Assembly (NCBI GenBank): GCA_017541035.1
Contig: JAFXZW010000052.1
Location: 1-64,000 of the forward strand
Length of the DNA: 64,000 nucleotides
DNA from: Eubacterium sp.
GTDB taxonomy: Bacteria > Bacillota > Clostridia > Lachnospirales > Lachnospiraceae
Reading direction: 5' to 3'
Of the stretch, positions 18,212 to 27,262 are shown in pieces. Position numbers and translations under genes: made by a program. Positions within the stretch are counted from its first letter, which is position 1. Every line of letters starts with the position of its first letter. The notes beneath the pieces are model-generated. The model did no database searches, was not told where the DNA came from, and was given only the letters and a program-made list of their open reading frames with translations.

Positions 18212-20311
18212 TTAAACACTCATCAATATCTTTCCATAACTGGGCACAGGCCAGTATTTTCCGGAGGTAAGCATCTCGGCCGCATCGACGAAATCACGCA
18301 GCTTCTCCATCCGGGGAAGGACCTCATCACGGATTGCGAAGGATATCTGCATGACATTTCCGATTTCCTTCAGCTTCGCAAGCTCCGCTTCCAGCTCGGT
18401 AACGGCATCAAGGATATTATCCGTCAGATCCGTGAGCTTTTCGATGGTGGATACCTCGTATTTACATTTAACGTGAGGGCTGATATTCTTTATGGATTCC
18501 ACCGCCCTCGACAGCGTGTAAAGATATTCTTCGATGGCCGGGAGATAATCCTTCCGCACCATGTCCACCATGGTAAGGCCCTCGATATTCACCGTCTTGT
18601 TGTAATTCTCCAGCATGATCTCACAGCGGCTTTCCACCTCTGCTTCCGTGAAGACCTTCTGACGGATCAGCATTTCCTTATTCTTTGCATCCAGAAGATG
18701 CGGCATGGCATCCGGAGTTGTCCGCAGATTGGAGAGTCCTCTTACTTCTGTTGCCTCCTTCACCCACTCCTCTCCGTAGCCGTTTCCGTCAAAGAGGATA
18801 CGTTCATGTTCCCGGATCACGCGGCGGATCAGATCATGCAGCGCAGTCTTGAAGTCGTCAGCCTTCTCAAGCTCGTCCGCATACTGCCGCAGACTTTCGG
18901 CCACTGCAGAATTCAGCATGATATTTGCGCAGGCAATGCTGTTGGAGGAGCCAAGGGAGCGGAACTCGAATTTATTTCCCGTAAAGGCAAAGGGCGACGT
19001 CCGGTTGCGGTCCGTGGAATCCCTGGAAAACCGGGGCAATGCATGCACGCCGAGCTTCATGGTAACCTTTTCCACACCTTCATAAGGCTCGTCATTCTTG
19101 ATCGCATTCAGGATGCCCGTCAGTTCTTCCCCGAGGAATACGGAAATGATGGCCGGAGGCGCTTCATTGGCTCCCAGACGATGATCATTTCCTGCCGTAG
19201 CTACGGAAAGACGGAGCAGATCCTGGTAATCATCCACTGCCTGAATAACCGCGCAGAGGAATAAGAGGAACTGTGCGTTATCATGCGGCGTTTCCCCCGG
19301 TGAAAGCAGATTCACACCTGTGTCCGTGGATACGGACCAGTTATTATGCTTTCCGGAACCGTTTACGCCCTTGAAAGGCTTTTCATGCAACAGACAGACC
19401 ATACCGTGCCGCTTTGCCACCTTCTGCATGATCTCCATGGTCAGCTGATTGTGATCCGTGGCAATATTCGTTGTCGTATAAATAGGTGCCAGCTCGTGCT
19501 GGGCCGGAGCCACCTCGTTATGCTCCGTCTTCGCCAGGATACCCAGCTTCCAGAGCTCCTGATCCAGTTCCTCCATAAAAGCAGCCACCCTCGGCTTGAT
19601 CACGCCGAAGTAATGATCATCCATCTCCTGTCCCTTGGGCGGACGGGCGCCGAAAAGCGTACGGCCCGTGTAGATCAGATCGGGGCGCTTGTCAAACATT
19701 TTCTGATCGATCAGGAAATACTCCTGCTCGGGTCCCACACTGACGGTCACGTGCTTCACATCCTGATTTCCGAACAGTCTGAGTACACGAAGGGCCTGCC
19801 GGTTCACAGCCTGCATGGATCTAAGAAGCGGCGTTTTCTTATCCAGCGCCTCTCCCGAATAGGAGCAGAACGCCGTGGGAATGCAAAGCGTACGATCCTT
19901 AATAAAGGCATAGGAGGTCGGATCCCAGGCCGTATAGCCTCTCGCCTCAAAGGTAGCGCGAAGTCCGCCTGAGGGGAAGGAAGAAGCATCCGGCTCTCCC
20001 TTGATCAGTTCCTTACCGGAGAATTCCATAATGATCCCGCCGTCTTTGGTCGGTGTAATGAAGCTGTCATGCTTCTCGGCTGTCACCCCTGTCAGCGGCT
20101 GGAACCAGTGAGTGAAATGTGTCGCACCCTTTTCGATGGCCCATTTCTTCATTTCCTCCGCAACCGCTTCCGCAACCTGATCATCCAGACGTACATTTTC
20201 ATCTATGGTCTTTTTCAGAGACGTGAACACATCAGCGGAAAGCCGTTCTTTCATCTGACGTTCATCAAAAACCAGTGAACCGAAAAGCTCGGGAACATTC
20301 AGTTTCTCCAT
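18212..20311 (-). CDS. glnN: Glutamine synthetase type III
   Basis: The enzyme makes glutamine from glutamate, ammonia and ATP. The roughly 700-residue length and sequence ([61 protein letters not shown]) are those of class III GSIII/GlnN, common in gut Clostridia and Bacteroidetes. ATG at 20311 is preferred because AGGAG lies 7 bases before it; the ATG two codons earlier is one base from that site. It is a single-gene unit with a hairpin after it. The 255-base space upstream shows no nitrogen riboswitch that I recognise. Confidence 0.96.
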   Translation of the reverse strand: MEKLNVPELFGSLVFDERQMKERLSADVFTSLKKTIDENVRLDDQVAEAVAEEMKKWAIEKGATHFTHWFQPLTGVTAEKHDSFITPTKDGGIIMEFSGKELIKGEPDASSFPSGGLRATFEARGYTAWDPTSYAFIKDRTLCIPTAFCSYSGEALDKKTPLLRSMQAVNRQALRVLRLFGNQDVKHVTVSVGPEQEYFLIDQKMFDKRPDLIYTGRTLFGARPPKGQEMDDHYFGVIKPRVAAFMEELDQELWKLGILAKTEHNEVAPAQHELAPIYTTTNIATDHNQLTMEIMQKVAKRHGMVCLLHEKPFKGVNGSGKHNNWSVSTDTGVNLLSPGETPHDNAQFLLFLCAVIQAVDDYQDLLRLSVATAGNDHRLGANEAPPAIISVFLGEELTGILNAIKNDEPYEGVEKVTMKLGVHALPRFSRDSTDRNRTSPFAFTGNKFEFRSLGSSNSIACANIMLNSAVAESLRQYADELEKADDFKTALHDLIRRVIREHERILFDGNGYGEEWVKEATEVRGLSNLRTTPDAMPHLLDAKNKEMLIRQKVFTEAEVESRCEIMLENYNKTVNIEGLTMVDMVRKDYLPAIEEYLYTLSRAVESIKNISPHVKCKYEVSTIEKLTDLTDNILDAVTELEAELAKLKEIGNVMQISFAIRDEVLPRMEKLRDFVDAAEMLTSGKYWPVPSYGKILMSV

Positions 20312-20481
20312 TTTCATTCTCCTTTACACCTCTCCCGGGGAATGTGCTAAAATCCCCGGAGAACTTTATTTTCTTAAATGAACTCTTCATAAAATAACGC
20401 CACCTATCATACAACAATTAACTTTGTTTTGCAACCTTACAATCACAGGAAAAAAGGCCAAAAACATTGGTTTTCTTCACC

Positions 20482-20510
20482 TTGAATCGTTCTTTTATTT
20501 AAGGTATAAT
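20482..20510 (+). promoter_or_regulatory. Promoter of the cell-wall-binding protein gene
   Basis: TTGAAT (20482-20487) and TATAAT (20505-20510) are 17 bases apart, a strong vegetative promoter about 55 bases upstream of the start codon. Confidence 0.75.
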
Positions 20511-20566
20511 AATAGAGTCCCCGACGGGACAGGAATGAAGAGGGTTGAATTTAGAAGGAGTGTAGA

Positions 20567-22141
20567 ATGAAGAAAAGATGGAAACTGGGCGTTGTAGCGG
20601 CGATCACCGCGGTGGCGCTCTCCTTTGCGGTTCCGCAGGGATACGCGAGAGCTGACGAACCGGATGAAAAGGTTGAAGAAACAACAGAAATCGGGGAAGT
20701 ACGAACCACCGGGCAGGAGCCTTCCCAGCCCACACAGGAGAAAACTTCCTCAGGGTGGGTTGAAAGCAAAGGAAAATGGTACTATTACGACAAGGACGGG
20801 AATCCACGTACCGGCCGGGCCGCCATCAACGGAAAATGGTATCTCTTCAATACGAAGGGCGTTCTCCTCATCGGGTGGCACATTTACGAAGGCAGCTGGT
20901 ATTTCACAAATGCCCGCGGCGAGATTCAGACCGGCTGGAAGCTGTATGACGGGAAATGGTATTATTTTGATGAGAAGGGTGCCATGACCACCGGTTGGGT
21001 CACAGTGGGCGGCGTGCGCTACTATTTCGGCAAGAGCGGCGCCATCGAAGAAGGCTGGGCCGAATCAGACGGAAAATGGTATTATCTCAAGAAGAGCGGT
21101 CAGCCCCTGACCGGCTGGCGCACCATCGGGAAAAGACTTTACTATTTCCTTTCCGACGGAACGATGGTCACCGGGAAATACCGGATCGACGGCGTGCTGC
21201 ATAACTTCAGCTCCGAGGGTATCTGGCTGAATGAAGTGATCGAACGTCCGGCCGGCTCATATAACGCAGCCGTTGCCATCGACTTTGCGATCAAGCATAC
21301 CGCAGTCGATATCCAAAAAGGCCTTTCCGGCTCCCAGTGCATTTACGGCTGGCAGTGTGCGGAATTCGGTTCCAACTGTCTGAAAGCCGGGGGCGGCATC
21401 AACGTGTATGACGATCACGCGACCGCTCTGCACAATAAGCTGGCAAAGCTTCCCATCATTGAAGAATTCGTCGTACCCATTGAGGATGGATATGTCAAGC
21501 TGGCAAATGTTCCCGCAGGTCATGAAGTCGCTGCCGGGGATCTGATCCTGCTCTACTGTCCTTACGAGACAGACGGCCGGCCCTTCGTACACACACTTCT
21601 TTTCGTAGGCTGGAGTCCGGACGGACTGGCGAAGGTCTACTGCCACAACACCCGTACAGCCGGCACCGTAAGCCACAGAATTTACTGCTACGCCTGCCAC
21701 AGGAAGATGTCCGAAGCACATGTTATGCATATTAAGACAAACAGTGCAAAGGAGAATAAGACCTATCCCGCTAATACCTGGATGACCATCAAGGGGCAGA
21801 AAATGCACATCAACGGGAACGGCATAAAGGACACAGGCTTTGCACGGGTCGACGGCTCCTGGTACTATTTCAACCGGAACGGCGTAATGGAAACCGGCTG
21901 GAAGCGCTTCGATGATGGCTGGTACTATTTCGGATCAGACGGTAAAATGCTGACAGACTGGCAGAAGCTGGAAGACGGCTGGTACTGCTTCGACAACGGC
22001 TGTGTGAAGGTCGGATGGATGAAGGAAGACGGCGTCTGGTACTACTTCGATGATAACGGTCACCCCATGCTGAATACGACCGTGAAAATCTCCGGAAAGG
22101 AATACACCTTCGATAAGACAGGTGCATGTCTGAATCCGTAG
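20567..22141 (+). CDS. Secreted cell-wall-binding protein with amidase-like domain
   Basis: A signal peptide (about 1-29, ending YARADE) precedes about seven choline/glucan-binding-type repeats (GKWYYYDKDGNPRTGRAAI type, about 62-225). A 165-residue domain follows, with the segment SGSQCIYGWQCAEFGSNCLKAGG and later HTLLFVGW and YCHNT. Its Cys and His layout is like NlpC/amidase-6/CHAP cysteine peptidases, so it may cut peptidoglycan. Four or five more repeats (about 420-520) close the protein. Binding blocks on both sides of the catalytic core are unusual. A strong promoter and terminator make it a single-gene unit. Substrate is unknown. Confidence 0.8.
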   Translation: MKKRWKLGVVAAITAVALSFAVPQGYARADEPDEKVEETTEIGEVRTTGQEPSQPTQEKTSSGWVESKGKWYYYDKDGNPRTGRAAINGKWYLFNTKGVLLIGWHIYEGSWYFTNARGEIQTGWKLYDGKWYYFDEKGAMTTGWVTVGGVRYYFGKSGAIEEGWAESDGKWYYLKKSGQPLTGWRTIGKRLYYFLSDGTMVTGKYRIDGVLHNFSSEGIWLNEVIERPAGSYNAAVAIDFAIKHTAVDIQKGLSGSQCIYGWQCAEFGSNCLKAGGGINVYDDHATALHNKLAKLPIIEEFVVPIEDGYVKLANVPAGHEVAAGDLILLYCPYETDGRPFVHTLLFVGWSPDGLAKVYCHNTRTAGTVSHRIYCYACHRKMSEAHVMHIKTNSAKENKTYPANTWMTIKGQKMHINGNGIKDTGFARVDGSWYYFNRNGVMETGWKRFDDGWYYFGSDGKMLTDWQKLEDGWYCFDNGCVKVGWMKEDGVWYYFDDNGHPMLNTTVKISGKEYTFDKTGACLNP

Positions 22142-22148
22142 GAGAGAA

Positions 22149-22180
22149 GGGAGCTCAAAATCGAGCTCCCTTCATTTTTT
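22149..22180 (+). terminator. Rho-independent terminator after the cell-wall-binding gene
   Basis: GGGAGCTC (22149-22156) pairs with GAGCTCCC (22163-22170), followed by TTCATTTTTT. It stands 8 bases after the stop codon. Confidence 0.9.
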
Positions 22181-22227
22181 GCCGTTCCCTATGCACGGAT
22201 TTTTTCATCCTGTGCACATGGGCCAGG

Positions 22228-25083
22228 TTATTTGCAGACGAATCCGATCCGTCTTGCACCGGTCTGTCGTACAGACGTTACATCAGGAATATCATCCACC
22301 TCGATGGTTGTGATCCGGGCCAGGTCCTTCTCGGACGCATCCAGCTGCGATACACGATCAGCCAGATTCATCATAGCTTCATCGATGGACTTGCGGACGA
22401 AGCGGCCGTTGCCGTAGTCGGTCTTCACACGCTCACGATCATAGATGCCCCTCAGTTTATCCATAGCTGCATCGGTGATCTTCATCTGATTTTTGGAAAC
22501 CATAAGCTGCGTGATCTCGCACAGTTCATCGGTTGAGTAATCATCAAACTTCACCTGAAATGCAATGCGTGAAAGCATCCCCGGATTCCGTTCAAGGAAT
22601 TCCTGCATGGGTTTGGTGTAACCGGCAAAGATCACGATCACATCCTCGCGATGATTTTCCATCTCCTGAACGATGGTCGTGATCGCCTCGTCGCCAAAGC
22701 TCTTTTCATAAGCGTCACAAAGCGAATATGCTTCGTCGATAAAGAGTACGCCGCCCTGAGCCTCCTTGAATTTCGCTCTGACCTTGGGGGCAGTTTCGCC
22801 CACATGTGTGCCGATCAGGTCCGCACGTCCGGCCTCTACAAAGTGTCCGGTAGGAAGGATCTTCTCATCCTTCATGATCTCGGCGAAAAGCCGCGCCACC
22901 GTAGTCTTGGCTGTACCCGGATTGCCGGTGAATACCATATGCATGGCCGCCCGTTCCTGACTGATCCCATTTTCCAGATACTCCTTCTTCAGACGGAAGA
23001 AAGCGATTGCCTTACGCAGAAGCTCCTTTGCACTGTTAAGACCGATCATTTCGTCCAGTTCCTTCCGGGCAGTACCCGGAATTCTGTCCTTACGCATGCC
23101 CAGCTCCGGCTCCTCGATATCGTCCTTAATCAAATGGAACAGTCTGTCCTGTCCGATATTGCCTTCCTTCTGTTTCTCTTCAAACACCCTGAAAGATTGT
23201 TTTTCGATGCTCTTCTCCAGCAGATTACGGGCCGCCCGGCCATTACCGAAATCATCAATATGCATGATTTTTTCAAAGATCGCATGGACTTCGTCGACAG
23301 CCTCATCTGAAGCTGTAAAGTGTCTTTCAGACATCATCAGCCGGAAGATATCCGTCAGTTCATCCGCATTATAATTCGGGAACTCAATGTAATAAGGGAT
23401 TCGGCTCTTCAGGCCTTCATTCTGCTTCAGGAAAGCCTTCATTCTGTCCTGATAGCCGGCCAGAATCACGATCACGCTGTCCCTCCGGTTTTCCATCTCC
23501 TGGATCAGCACGGAAACCGCCGTATCACCCACCAGAGAATAAGCCTCATCGATGAAGAGAACACCGCCCTCCGCCGCCTTAAAAGCCTCCCTAATCGCTA
23601 TGACACTGCCAAGACCGGAGAGATCCATTCCGCCCCGTTCTACGAAGGCTCCGCTCTTCAGGATGCCCCGTTCCTTAGCAATCCCGGCAAAGCACCTGGC
23701 CACCGTGGTCTTAGCTGTTCCGGGGTCTCCCGCAAAGATCATATGCATCGATCTTGTCTGATATTCACGACCGAGGGACTCCTTTCTGTCCTTTTCGATC
23801 TGATCAGCAGCGATGATCCGGTCGATCTTATCCTTCACCTTCGTGAGGCCGATCATACTCTGCAGCTTATCATAAGGAGACTGTTCTTCAGGATCCCTCT
23901 CCAGAGTGAAATCATCAAACATATTGTAACCATATGTCTGGAATACGTTCTTATTCATGCACCAGGGTCCGAACTTCTCAAACGCAGTCAGGACATCTGT
24001 CTGTTTGAATTCCGTCTCAGGATACTGTTTGAGGAATTCAGCAGCCTGGCCGGCATACTTTGCATAAGCAGAGGACTTAATCAGTTCCTTCAGATAACCG
24101 ACTGCTTCCTTTCTGTCACCTGAACCCTCCCGAAGTGCTACCGGGATCAGATAATTCTTCAGCTGCGGAAGCAGATAATAGGAGAATCCGGGCTGGTCCA
24201 TGTTATATACGAAAAAGAACAGACAACGGTTGCAGTACGTTTTAACCAGTTTCTCCAGATACTGGCAGGCCTTCTGGTAATCCACCGGATCACAGCCAAA
24301 CTTCTCGGTCAGATCAAACATGACGATACCGCCAAAATTATTTTCTATGATGTCCTCCAACAGCCTTCTGTGCGACTTGTAGCAATCGGGTGAAAGTTCA
24401 CTGATAATCTCCATGCGGCGTCCGCTGATTCGATGTGCCTTCAGCAGCTTCTGAGCCAGGATCCCCGCCATGCTCTTCGCTGCCTCGATACTATGGGCAG
24501 ACAGTACGTAATGAACCACATTTCCATGATCAGCTTTATCGTCTGCATGACTTTCAATATTCGCAAGTTCCTTCCGGAAGGTCTGATCCAGCAGATAATG
24601 ACTCCCATCCTTATCTTCATCAATGATCTTCTCGCTGAAGGTAAAATGTGCCTTTCTTTCATCACTCTGATTGTCATACTCATACAGCCAGACCTTGGCA
24701 GAATCAATGATTCTGTTCCAGTTCTGTCCGAAATAATCCCTTCTTCTGGCCTCGTTCATATTCTCCAGAAACTGGTAGATCGTAATCTCTGCAGGTTCAG
24801 ACAGCACCTTGTTAACGCCGAAGTTCTCAGACAGCAGATCCGAGATCTCTCCGTATACACCCTCATAGTTACATTTCTGTTCGTCATAGGAGAATACGAT
24901 GGAAAGACGGTTATCATTTTCTTCTTTATAAGCTATAAAACTTGTATGGTTCTGAAGCTTACGATACATGAACACATTCAGTGCTCCGATTGCCGTATCA
25001 TAATAGTATTCTCTCAGATTGACTTTTGCCTTGCTCCTGATCTGTTCCTCACTTGCTTTTACCGCGTACTCTAAGTATCTCAT
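22228..25083 (-). CDS. Double AAA+ ATPase of the CbbX/SpoVK type
   Basis: The 951-residue protein has a 400-residue N-terminal region with no P-loop, then two CbbX/SpoVK-like AAA+ modules. Walker A motifs are GDPGTAKTT (about 449) and GNPGTAKTT (about 717); Walker B appears twice as GGVLFIDEAYSL; sensor and arginine-finger segments follow (NGRAARNLLEKS, NGRFVRKSIDEA). Such proteins remodel or unfold partners, for example rubisco activation by CbbX. The N-terminal part may be a third, degenerate module or a substrate-binding domain. The start at 25083 has AGGAGG upstream. Its promoter carries the two-box motif shared by five other units here, which suggests a stress or quality-control role. 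Confidence 0.85.
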   Translation of the reverse strand: MRYLEYAVKASEEQIRSKAKVNLREYYYDTAIGALNVFMYRKLQNHTSFIAYKEENDNRLSIVFSYDEQKCNYEGVYGEISDLLSENFGVNKVLSEPAEITIYQFLENMNEARRRDYFGQNWNRIIDSAKVWLYEYDNQSDERKAHFTFSEKIIDEDKDGSHYLLDQTFRKELANIESHADDKADHGNVVHYVLSAHSIEAAKSMAGILAQKLLKAHRISGRRMEIISELSPDCYKSHRRLLEDIIENNFGGIVMFDLTEKFGCDPVDYQKACQYLEKLVKTYCNRCLFFFVYNMDQPGFSYYLLPQLKNYLIPVALREGSGDRKEAVGYLKELIKSSAYAKYAGQAAEFLKQYPETEFKQTDVLTAFEKFGPWCMNKNVFQTYGYNMFDDFTLERDPEEQSPYDKLQSMIGLTKVKDKIDRIIAADQIEKDRKESLGREYQTRSMHMIFAGDPGTAKTTVARCFAGIAKERGILKSGAFVERGGMDLSGLGSVIAIREAFKAAEGGVLFIDEAYSLVGDTAVSVLIQEMENRRDSVIVILAGYQDRMKAFLKQNEGLKSRIPYYIEFPNYNADELTDIFRLMMSERHFTASDEAVDEVHAIFEKIMHIDDFGNGRAARNLLEKSIEKQSFRVFEEKQKEGNIGQDRLFHLIKDDIEEPELGMRKDRIPGTARKELDEMIGLNSAKELLRKAIAFFRLKKEYLENGISQERAAMHMVFTGNPGTAKTTVARLFAEIMKDEKILPTGHFVEAGRADLIGTHVGETAPKVRAKFKEAQGGVLFIDEAYSLCDAYEKSFGDEAITTIVQEMENHREDVIVIFAGYTKPMQEFLERNPGMLSRIAFQVKFDDYSTDELCEITQLMVSKNQMKITDAAMDKLRGIYDRERVKTDYGNGRFVRKSIDEAMMNLADRVSQLDASEKDLARITTIEVDDIPDVTSVRQTGARRIGFVCK

Positions 25084-25124
25084 AAGCTTGTCCTCCTTTG
25101 AAAAATAGTAATAGTCTTCACCTT

Positions 25125-25156
25125 CTATATAGGTTATTTTGCCGTCATTATGAAGA
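25125..25156 (-). promoter_or_regulatory. Two-box motif upstream of the AAA+ gene (site 1)
   Basis: On the minus strand TCTTCA starts at 25156 and CTATATAG occupies 25132-25125, 24 bases from box start to box start. Site is 42 bases before the ATG. The second box matches a promoter -10 position. Confidence 0.65.
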
Positions 25157-25457
25157 CTTCTTCCGATTTTGGTGTAAAAATATGCGGCCCCCTTCAGAGA
25201 CCGCCTTTTAGCCGTAAAAGGGCGCTTATGACCATGCTTCCACGCCCCGCATCATTTGATGCAAGCTTTCTGCCGCAGAAAGCTTTTTGATCGCCCAGGT
25301 TGGTGACCATAAACAATAATCCAATAATCAATAATGGAATAATCCTGTAACGAAAACCATAAACTATTTTCTCACAGAGCTAACCACACAATTACGAGAT
25401 TATCTGCGGCATGGATTTCATGTACCGGGATCACCCGAATCCCGGCACAGAACCCGC
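25157..25457. other. Intergenic stretch with hairpins and a repeat of the GGDEF 3' flank
   Basis: No gene is seen. On the minus strand GCGGTC and GGCCGC arms (25185-25205) followed by ATATTTTT look like a terminator for the DIP1984-type gene. A perfect 10-bp hairpin (AAGCTTTCTG, 25263-25285) ends in TTTTT on the plus strand. The segment 25214-25245 (GTAAAAGGGCGC, ACCAT, TCCACG) closely matches 30963-30993, which spans the end of the FIST-GGDEF gene, so it may be the rest of a lost paralogue. Confidence 0.5.
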
Positions 25458-25973
25458 TTAGATATTCACTTCGAACTCAAACGTCTGATTGTACTTATCA
25501 AGTGCAATCTGCATAGCCGAGATTTCGCCGTCTATCCTATCATAGTCCTTTTTCACTTGCTCGATGTCATAATTGACATATTGATACTCCGGCGCGGACT
25601 TTCTTGAGGAATAGGTTGCAGTGTTCAATCTTGTCTTGGGAAGCTGCTTACGCATGCGGTCCAAGATATTCTTTCTCGCATTTAACTGCGCCATTCTCAC
25701 AAGAATCGTATCAACGGTCATTTCGGCATCGCCCACCTGTACCAAATTGGCACAGTTATTGACATTGATAGCGTGGCGGATTGTCGTGACCTCCGCATCA
25801 ATTTCGGCAATCTTCGCCGCCACTTCGGAATAATCATATTCCGGAATGACCGGTTCCTCGTCGACGGAAGCCACAAAGGTACTCGCTTCCCGTTCCTTCT
25901 GAAGCCAAAACTCCTTGTCTTCATTCAATTTTCTTATCATCTTGTTTGCAAGTGCCGATGTCATTTTACTCAT
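25458..25973 (-). CDS. DIP1984/septicolysin-like family protein (DUF6847-like)
   Basis: About 171 residues, mostly helical. The pattern with TVDTILVRMAQLNARKNILDRM, then QYVNYDIEQVKKDYDRIDGE and an acidic end matches the DIP1984 family, whose biochemical role is unknown to me. No signal peptide or membrane segment. The start is placed at 25973 (MSKMTSALANKMI), with AGGAG 8 bases upstream; the longer frame runs into its own promoter motif. It is a single-gene unit with the shared two-box motif 66 bases upstream. Confidence 0.65.
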   Translation of the reverse strand: MSKMTSALANKMIRKLNEDKEFWLQKEREASTFVASVDEEPVIPEYDYSEVAAKIAEIDAEVTTIRHAINVNNCANLVQVGDAEMTVDTILVRMAQLNARKNILDRMRKQLPKTRLNTATYSSRKSAPEYQYVNYDIEQVKKDYDRIDGEISAMQIALDKYNQTFEFEVNI

Positions 25974-26038
25974 AGTTTTGTCTCCTCTCTCTCCAGCCAT
26001 TGCCGGTGGTGTTTTTTTCTTGATTACCCTTACACTAT

Positions 26039-26070
26039 CTATATAGATCAAAACGAAGATTTTCTGAAGA
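26039..26070 (-). promoter_or_regulatory. Two-box motif upstream of the DIP1984-type gene (site 2)
   Basis: TCTTCA starts at 26070 and CTATATAG occupies 26046-26039 on the minus strand, again 24 bases apart. The second box lies in the palindrome ATCTATATAGAT. Confidence 0.7.
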
Positions 26071-26228
26071 GATTATTTATCTTCTTTCAAAAAAAATATG
26101 AATTCTGTATTTCATCTTTTATTCCGAGGTTTTCGACTGACGACTCTCTTCAGGAAAAACGTGAGATTCCACGGCCAGGAGTCCCAGAACAGCATAACAA
26201 TTATAAAGTTGTAAATGATTCCGAAACG

Positions 26229-26256
26229 TAAAAAGAGCGCCTGCTCCGGCGCTCTT
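26229..26256 (-). terminator. Terminator after the HAD phosphatase gene
   Basis: On the minus strand AAGAGCGCC and GGCGCTCTT arms around a 6-base loop run into TTTTTACG. It lies 23 bases after the stop codon. Confidence 0.85.
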
Positions 26257-26278
26257 CAAACAATCTGACTGATCCAAT

Positions 26279-27139
26279 TTAACGTGTCTCATAGACATCC
26301 ACGACATGCTTGGTTTCCAGCTTCTCGTAGGCTGCCGTTTTATCTATGATCGCCTTCACCAGGCTATCCAGCTCCGTACCGTCACGATAATCAGCCGGAG
26401 CAAAATAGCGGATCCGGTTGTCACGGAGCATTTTATGAACACGTTCTTTATTCATGGTTTCAGGATTGTACACGCCAATGGAATGACCGCCGTTCACATT
26501 CACCAGCTTCATGCAGGGAATATCGGTGTCACTGTCGCCTATATAAACCATATTCCGGAAGGGAACACGCAGATTCTCCGGTGCAAAAAACTCATTCACA
26601 CCGTCGTCATTTACGTCAAGAACACCCTTTTCGATACGGAACAGGAACTGCGTCTTATTTGTATAATTGATGACCTGAGCAGGCCAGACAGCCACGCCGT
26701 GCTCATCATAATAAAAGCTGCTGGCGTAGATCTTCTTAAACGCACCCTTTTTTGCAATCTCCGTCCCATCGATCATCTCCTTTAAACCCGAAGAAATGAT
26801 GTAATGTTCGACTGTGATCCCCTTCTCGCGGCCATATGCATTGATCCGCTCAAACCATTCAGACACCCCGGGAAAGAGCTGCACTCTGCTGCCGTAATCC
26901 TCAAGGCTTTTGCGATTGAATACCAGCTTCCCCCGTGCCTCATCCATCATGACATACATATACGCCAGGTTGCTGTCCATCTCATTTCCGGTGGCTAGAA
27001 CATTCGTCTTCTTCCAGAATTCCGCCACATCATAGCCCACGGACTGAATGTAGCCCTGGGCCTGCATATCTGTCGGCGACAGCGTCTTATCAAAATCATA
27101 GCACATTGCCAGAACGGTTTCTTTCGGCTGGTATTCCAT
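26279..27139 (-). CDS. HAD-superfamily phosphatase
   Basis: The 286-residue protein has HAD motif I as DFDKTLSPTD near residue 15, motif II Ser in EHYIISSGLKEMI and motif IV GDSDTDIPCM near 200. This supports a Mg-dependent phosphohydrolase of the phosphoserine-phosphatase-like branch; the substrate is not evident. The start at 27139 has GAGAGGAG upstream. The unit has its own terminator and the shared two-box motif 64 bases before the start, with the variant TTATATTG box. Confidence 0.85.
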   Translation of the reverse strand: MEYQPKETVLAMCYDFDKTLSPTDMQAQGYIQSVGYDVAEFWKKTNVLATGNEMDSNLAYMYVMMDEARGKLVFNRKSLEDYGSRVQLFPGVSEWFERINAYGREKGITVEHYIISSGLKEMIDGTEIAKKGAFKKIYASSFYYDEHGVAVWPAQVINYTNKTQFLFRIEKGVLDVNDDGVNEFFAPENLRVPFRNMVYIGDSDTDIPCMKLVNVNGGHSIGVYNPETMNKERVHKMLRDNRIRYFAPADYRDGTELDSLVKAIIDKTAAYEKLETKHVVDVYETR

Positions 27140-27202
27140 GTCAGGCTCCTCTCTTTAACTGATATTTCTTTAATCGATCGTCCACTGAACATCGTACAGT
27201 AA

Positions 27203-27234
27203 CAATATAAAATATTATGTCGAAATATGGAAGA
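27203..27234 (-). promoter_or_regulatory. Two-box motif upstream of the HAD gene (site 3)
   Basis: TCTTCC starts at 27234 and TTATATTG occupies 27210-27203 on the minus strand, with the same 24-base start distance. It is the most divergent copy in the second box. Confidence 0.6.
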
Positions 27235-27262
27235 CATTTTGCAAAAATGCATTAACCGGAAT

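Noticed and set aside
26039..26070. Two-box motif read as a simple palindromic repressor site
   Set aside because: ATCTATATAGAT is palindromic at sites 2 and 4, but sites 3 and 6 are not, while the distance to TCTT is kept in all six, which favours a promoter-like element.
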